From Flavobacteriaceae bacterium (GTDB lineage Bacteria > Bacteroidota > Bacteroidia > Flavobacteriales > Flavobacteriaceae), in NCBI GenBank assembly GCA_949507465.1, contig CATEMS010000034.1, forward strand, positions 1 through 15,628: a DNA stretch of 15,628 nucleotides, in the 5' to 3' direction. The notes under the pieces are model-generated. The model did no database searches, was not told the DNA's origin, and saw only the letters and a program-made list of their open reading frames with translations. A program made the position numbers and the translations under genes. Positions 13,172 to 15,628 of this stretch are shown here, piece by piece; position 1 is the first letter of the stretch; each line of letters opens with the position of its first letter.

Positions 13172-14374
13172 TTGAAACACAACTTGCGCCTACACAAACC
13201 CCTTCTTACTTTACTATTCTTACTGAGTTACTTTGCAGCTTTTACGCAAATAAACACCTTAGGGCAAGATGCCCAAATAAGCATTATTACCATTGGTCCT
13301 GGAAAACAGTTGTATGATTCTTTTGGCCACAATGCCATCAGAGTTGCAGACCCAAGTAACGGCAAAGATTTAGCATTTAATTATGGAACTTTTGATTTTA
13401 ACACCCCAAATTTCTATATCAAATTTGCTCAAGGAAAACTTCCTTATGCCTTATCTGTAGCTCCCTATGATAGTTTTCTGAAAAATTATATTGCAGAAAA
13501 ACGATCTGTAAAAGAGCAAATACTTGATCTCACCTATGGAGAAAAAATAACCCTATTTGAGTATTTATTAAACAACGCTCAACCCAGCAATAGAGAGTAC
13601 AAATATGATTTTTTCTTTGATAATTGCGCCACTAGAATACGTGATGTACTGGCCTTAAATTTGGGCAGTAAACTCTCGTATCAAAAAAAGCAATATGCTC
13701 CAGATTTGTTCAGTTTTAGAGAACTTATACAACAAAGACTGCACTGGAACTCATGGGGTAGTGTAGGTATTGATATTGCATTAGGAGCTGTTATTGATAG
13801 AACCGCCAAGGCTTGGGAACATCAATTTTTACCAGATTATGTGTTTGAGAGTTTAAACGCAGCAACAATAACAAGAAACAACACCACTACAGCATTGATA
13901 AAAGAGCAAACCACTATTAACTCTGCCACTCCATGGAGTAGAGGTACTTCTTTTTTGTTGAGTCCATTTTTTATTTTTTTAATGGTAGCAATTGGTATTG
14001 TCTATACAACCCTAAATGATACTAAGCAACAAAAGAGAAGCAGATGGTTGGATGCAGCACTTTTTTTTGTTACAGGTGTAGTAGGAGTCTTACTTCTATT
14101 ATTATGGTTTGCTACAGATCATGGTGCAACAAGTACTAATTATAATATTCTTTGGGCATTTCCAGTAAATCTTATTTTCTGTATTCTAGTGAGTAAAAAA
14201 TCTCCCAAAAAATGGCTGGGTAGGTATCTATCTTTTTTAATTATCCTACTTATATTAATGGGTGTGCATTGGTTTACAGGTGTTCAAGTATTTGCTCCTG
14301 CACTGCTACCTCTTTTAATAGCAATAGGTATTAGGTATATATTTATAGTGCGTTTGTTAAAAAAAGAACCCTAA
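13172..14374 (+). CDS. Lnb-like DUF4105 membrane protein (putative lipoprotein N-acyltransferase family)
   Basis: This 400-residue protein has an N-terminal hydrophobic export segment (about 8-24). A periplasmic domain follows (about 30-230), then about five membrane helices (about 260-280, 295-313, 325-341, 351-368 and 372-394). The periplasmic domain carries the DUF4105/Lnb_N hallmarks: YDSFGHNAIRV with H53, a YGTFDFNTPNFYIKFAQGKLPY segment, and YKYDFFFDNCATRIRDVL with C152. H53 and C152 look like a thiol active-site pair. From memory, a Bacteroides member, Lnb, was recently described as the enzyme that N-acylates lipoproteins; whether this protein does the same is inference. The start is TTG at 13172, four bases after the stop of the porV-like gene; there is no ATG ahead of the export segment. 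It is almost certainly co-transcribed with its upstream neighbour. Confidence 0.85.
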   Translation: MKHNLRLHKPLLTLLFLLSYFAAFTQINTLGQDAQISIITIGPGKQLYDSFGHNAIRVADPSNGKDLAFNYGTFDFNTPNFYIKFAQGKLPYALSVAPYDSFLKNYIAEKRSVKEQILDLTYGEKITLFEYLLNNAQPSNREYKYDFFFDNCATRIRDVLALNLGSKLSYQKKQYAPDLFSFRELIQQRLHWNSWGSVGIDIALGAVIDRTAKAWEHQFLPDYVFESLNAATITRNNTTTALIKEQTTINSATPWSRGTSFLLSPFFIFLMVAIGIVYTTLNDTKQQKRSRWLDAALFFVTGVVGVLLLLLWFATDHGATSTNYNILWAFPVNLIFCILVSKKSPKKWLGRYLSFLIILLILMGVHWFTGVQVFAPALLPLLIAIGIRYIFIVRLLKKEP

Positions 14375-14489
14375 CACACCTGATCATACTTTTTAGAAAT
14401 TCTTGCATGCAAATGAAGTATTTCCTGATAGTTATAAAGATTTTAAATACCGGTATCAAAAAACACCTTACTTGCATAAAAATTAAATT
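14375..14489. other. Intergenic region with two perfect 10-base palindromes
   Basis: TTGCATGCAA (14403-14412) and ATACCGGTAT (14447-14456) are perfect palindromes. CTTGCAT occurs at 14402-14408 and again at 14471-14477. There is no clear TAnnTTTG element and no clear terminator for the preceding gene, so how the next gene is transcribed is open. Confidence 0.4.
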
Positions 14490-15628
14490 GTGAATTACCT
14501 CTCTGTAGAACATATCTCAAAATCATATGGTGAACGCGTCTTATTTCAGGACATCTGCTTTGGTATCAATCAGGGACAAAAAATTGGTTTTGTAGCCAAA
14601 AATGGTACAGGTAAGACCTCCCTTTTAAATATTTTATCTGGAGTAGAAACTCCAGATAAAGGGTTGGTAGTGTACAGAAAAAATCTGAACATTGCTTTTC
14701 TCACTCAAGAACCCAGCCTTGATCCACAGCTTACCATAGAACAAACTATTTTAGCCAGTGAAAACTCTGTTTTGGAGGTTATTAAATCTTATGAAAAAGC
14801 AATTCTTCACCCAGAGCAAACAGAACAATATCAAGCTGCATTTGATGCTATGGATGCCATGGATGCTTGGGATTTTGAAACAAGATACACCCAAATATTA
14901 TTTAAATTAAAATTAGAAAATCTCAATAAAAAAGTAGGTGATTTAAGTGGAGGACAAAAAAAGAGACTTGCCCTAGCAAGTGCCCTTTTAACAAAACCAG
15001 ATTTACTGGTTATGGATGAGCCCACAAACCACCTTGATCTTGAAATGATTGAATGGCTTGAGGCCTTATTTGCAAAAGAGAATTTCACTTTATTTATGGT
15101 AACCCACGACAGGTATTTTCTAGAACGTGTTTGTAACCAAATAGTGGAGTTAGACCAAGGTAAGCTTTATAGTTACAAAGGAAATTACAGGTATTATCTT
15201 GAGAAACGAGATGCTAGAATACAGACAGAAACTATAGAAACGGGCAAAGCAAAACAGCTTTATAAAAAAGAGTTGGATTGGATGCGTCGCCAACCAAAGG
15301 CAAGAACAACTAAAAGTAAATCTAGGATTGATGACTTTACAGAAATTAAAGAAAAGGCCCATAAAAGACGTAACGACCACCAGATAGAGTTAGAACTTAA
15401 CATGGAGAGACTTGGCACCAAGATAGTTGAGCTTCATAAAATCGCTAAAACCTTTGATGACAAAACTCTTTTCAAAGGTTTTGAATATAATTTCCTCAGA
15501 TCAGAACGCATTGGAATTATAGGAAAAAATGGCACTGGAAAATCTACATTTTTAAACATACTAACGGGCTCACTACAGCCAGATTCTGGAAAAGTTGTTA
15601 TTGGCGATACTGTAAAATTTGGATACTA
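14490..15628 (+). CDS. ABC-F family ATPase, Uup-like (partial, cut by window end)
   Basis: This reading frame starts at GTG 14490 and stays open to the window edge (379 codons seen). ABC-F proteins are soluble twin-cassette ATPases that act on the ribosome; Uup is also linked to DNA-related functions. Cassette 1 shows AKNGTGKT (36-43), LSGGQKKRLALA (152-163), LLVMDEPTNHLDLEM (172-186) and the switch H206 in VTHDRYF. A charged linker follows (about 240-318, with ELDWMRRQPKARTTKSKSRI), then cassette 2 begins with Walker A GKNGTGKS (345-352). In cassette 1 the first Walker A glycine is alanine (AKNG), which I recall as usual in flavobacterial Uup proteins. A short repeat encodes MDAMDAW at 121-127. 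The start gives the family N-terminus MNYLSVEHISKSYGER. The second signature and Walker B lie beyond the window. Confidence 0.92.
   Translation, partial: MNYLSVEHISKSYGERVLFQDICFGINQGQKIGFVAKNGTGKTSLLNILSGVETPDKGLVVYRKNLNIAFLTQEPSLDPQLTIEQTILASENSVLEVIKSYEKAILHPEQTEQYQAAFDAMDAMDAWDFETRYTQILFKLKLENLNKKVGDLSGGQKKRLALASALLTKPDLLVMDEPTNHLDLEMIEWLEALFAKENFTLFMVTHDRYFLERVCNQIVELDQGKLYSYKGNYRYYLEKRDARIQTETIETGKAKQLYKKELDWMRRQPKARTTKSKSRIDDFTEIKEKAHKRRNDHQIELELNMERLGTKIVELHKIAKTFDDKTLFKGFEYNFLRSERIGIIGKNGTGKSTFLNILTGSLQPDSGKVVIGDTVKFGY

Noticed and set aside
14831..15380. Minus-strand open frames at the right end
   Set aside because: They are shadows of the ABC-F gene, whose plus-strand frame is open throughout and carries all expected motifs.
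1..15628. CRISPR array, tRNA/rRNA, insertion sequence, prophage, toxin-antitoxin or defence genes
   Set aside because: No regularly spaced repeats, no tRNA or rRNA sequence, no transposase, integrase or phage-like protein, and no target-site duplications were seen.

Overview
The window is a continuous stretch of low-GC chromosome from a member of the Bacteroidota, most likely family Flavobacteriaceae. Three things support this. The proteins are of flavobacterial type (PorV/PorQ-family barrel, Lnb-like DUF4105 protein, cyclophilin-FKBP fusion, RecQ without zinc-binding cysteines). Most upstream regions carry the Bacteroidota promoter element TAnnTTTG, often with a TTG about 17-23 bases upstream. 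Clear Shine-Dalgarno sequences are missing. The genus cannot be told from the sequence. There is no tRNA, rRNA, CRISPR array, insertion sequence, phage or plasmid gene, and the gene content looks like ordinary core genome. No gene-free stretch exceeds 300 bases; the longest is 11827-12075 (249 bases).

Layout. Bases 1-1391: rplT (ribosomal protein L20) runs into a bidirectional terminator. It faces a small conserved helical protein and idi (isoprenoid isomerase), both on the minus strand. Bases 1584-4838: a SulP anion transporter converges on csaA (tRNA-binding-domain chaperone). csaA is divergent from a thioredoxin-like protein, and the thioredoxin-like gene converges on a YfiT-type bacillithiol transferase. 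Bases 4861-8216, minus strand: a two-domain peptidyl-prolyl isomerase and recQ, each with its own terminator. Bases 8259-11826: kdsD, tatC and lptB on the plus strand, followed by convergent pssA; this block serves envelope building (Kdo precursor, Tat export, LPS transport, phosphatidylserine). Bases 11962-14374: a PorV/PorQ-family outer-membrane protein and an Lnb-like membrane protein, four bases apart and both starting with TTG. Bases 14490-15628: an ABC-F ATPase of Uup type, cut by the window edge.

The theme of the right half is envelope biogenesis: kdsD and lptB serve LPS, pssA serves phospholipid, tatC serves export, and the last pair serve outer-membrane and lipoprotein functions. The left half is a mix of housekeeping genes in separate short transcription units. 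I found no clearly new multi-gene system. The points most worth a second look are the cyclophilin-FKBP fusion, the loss of the RecQ zinc cysteines, the palindrome at the predicted transcription start of the porV-like gene, the AATTGT boxes between recQ and kdsD, and the porV-like/lnb-like pair.
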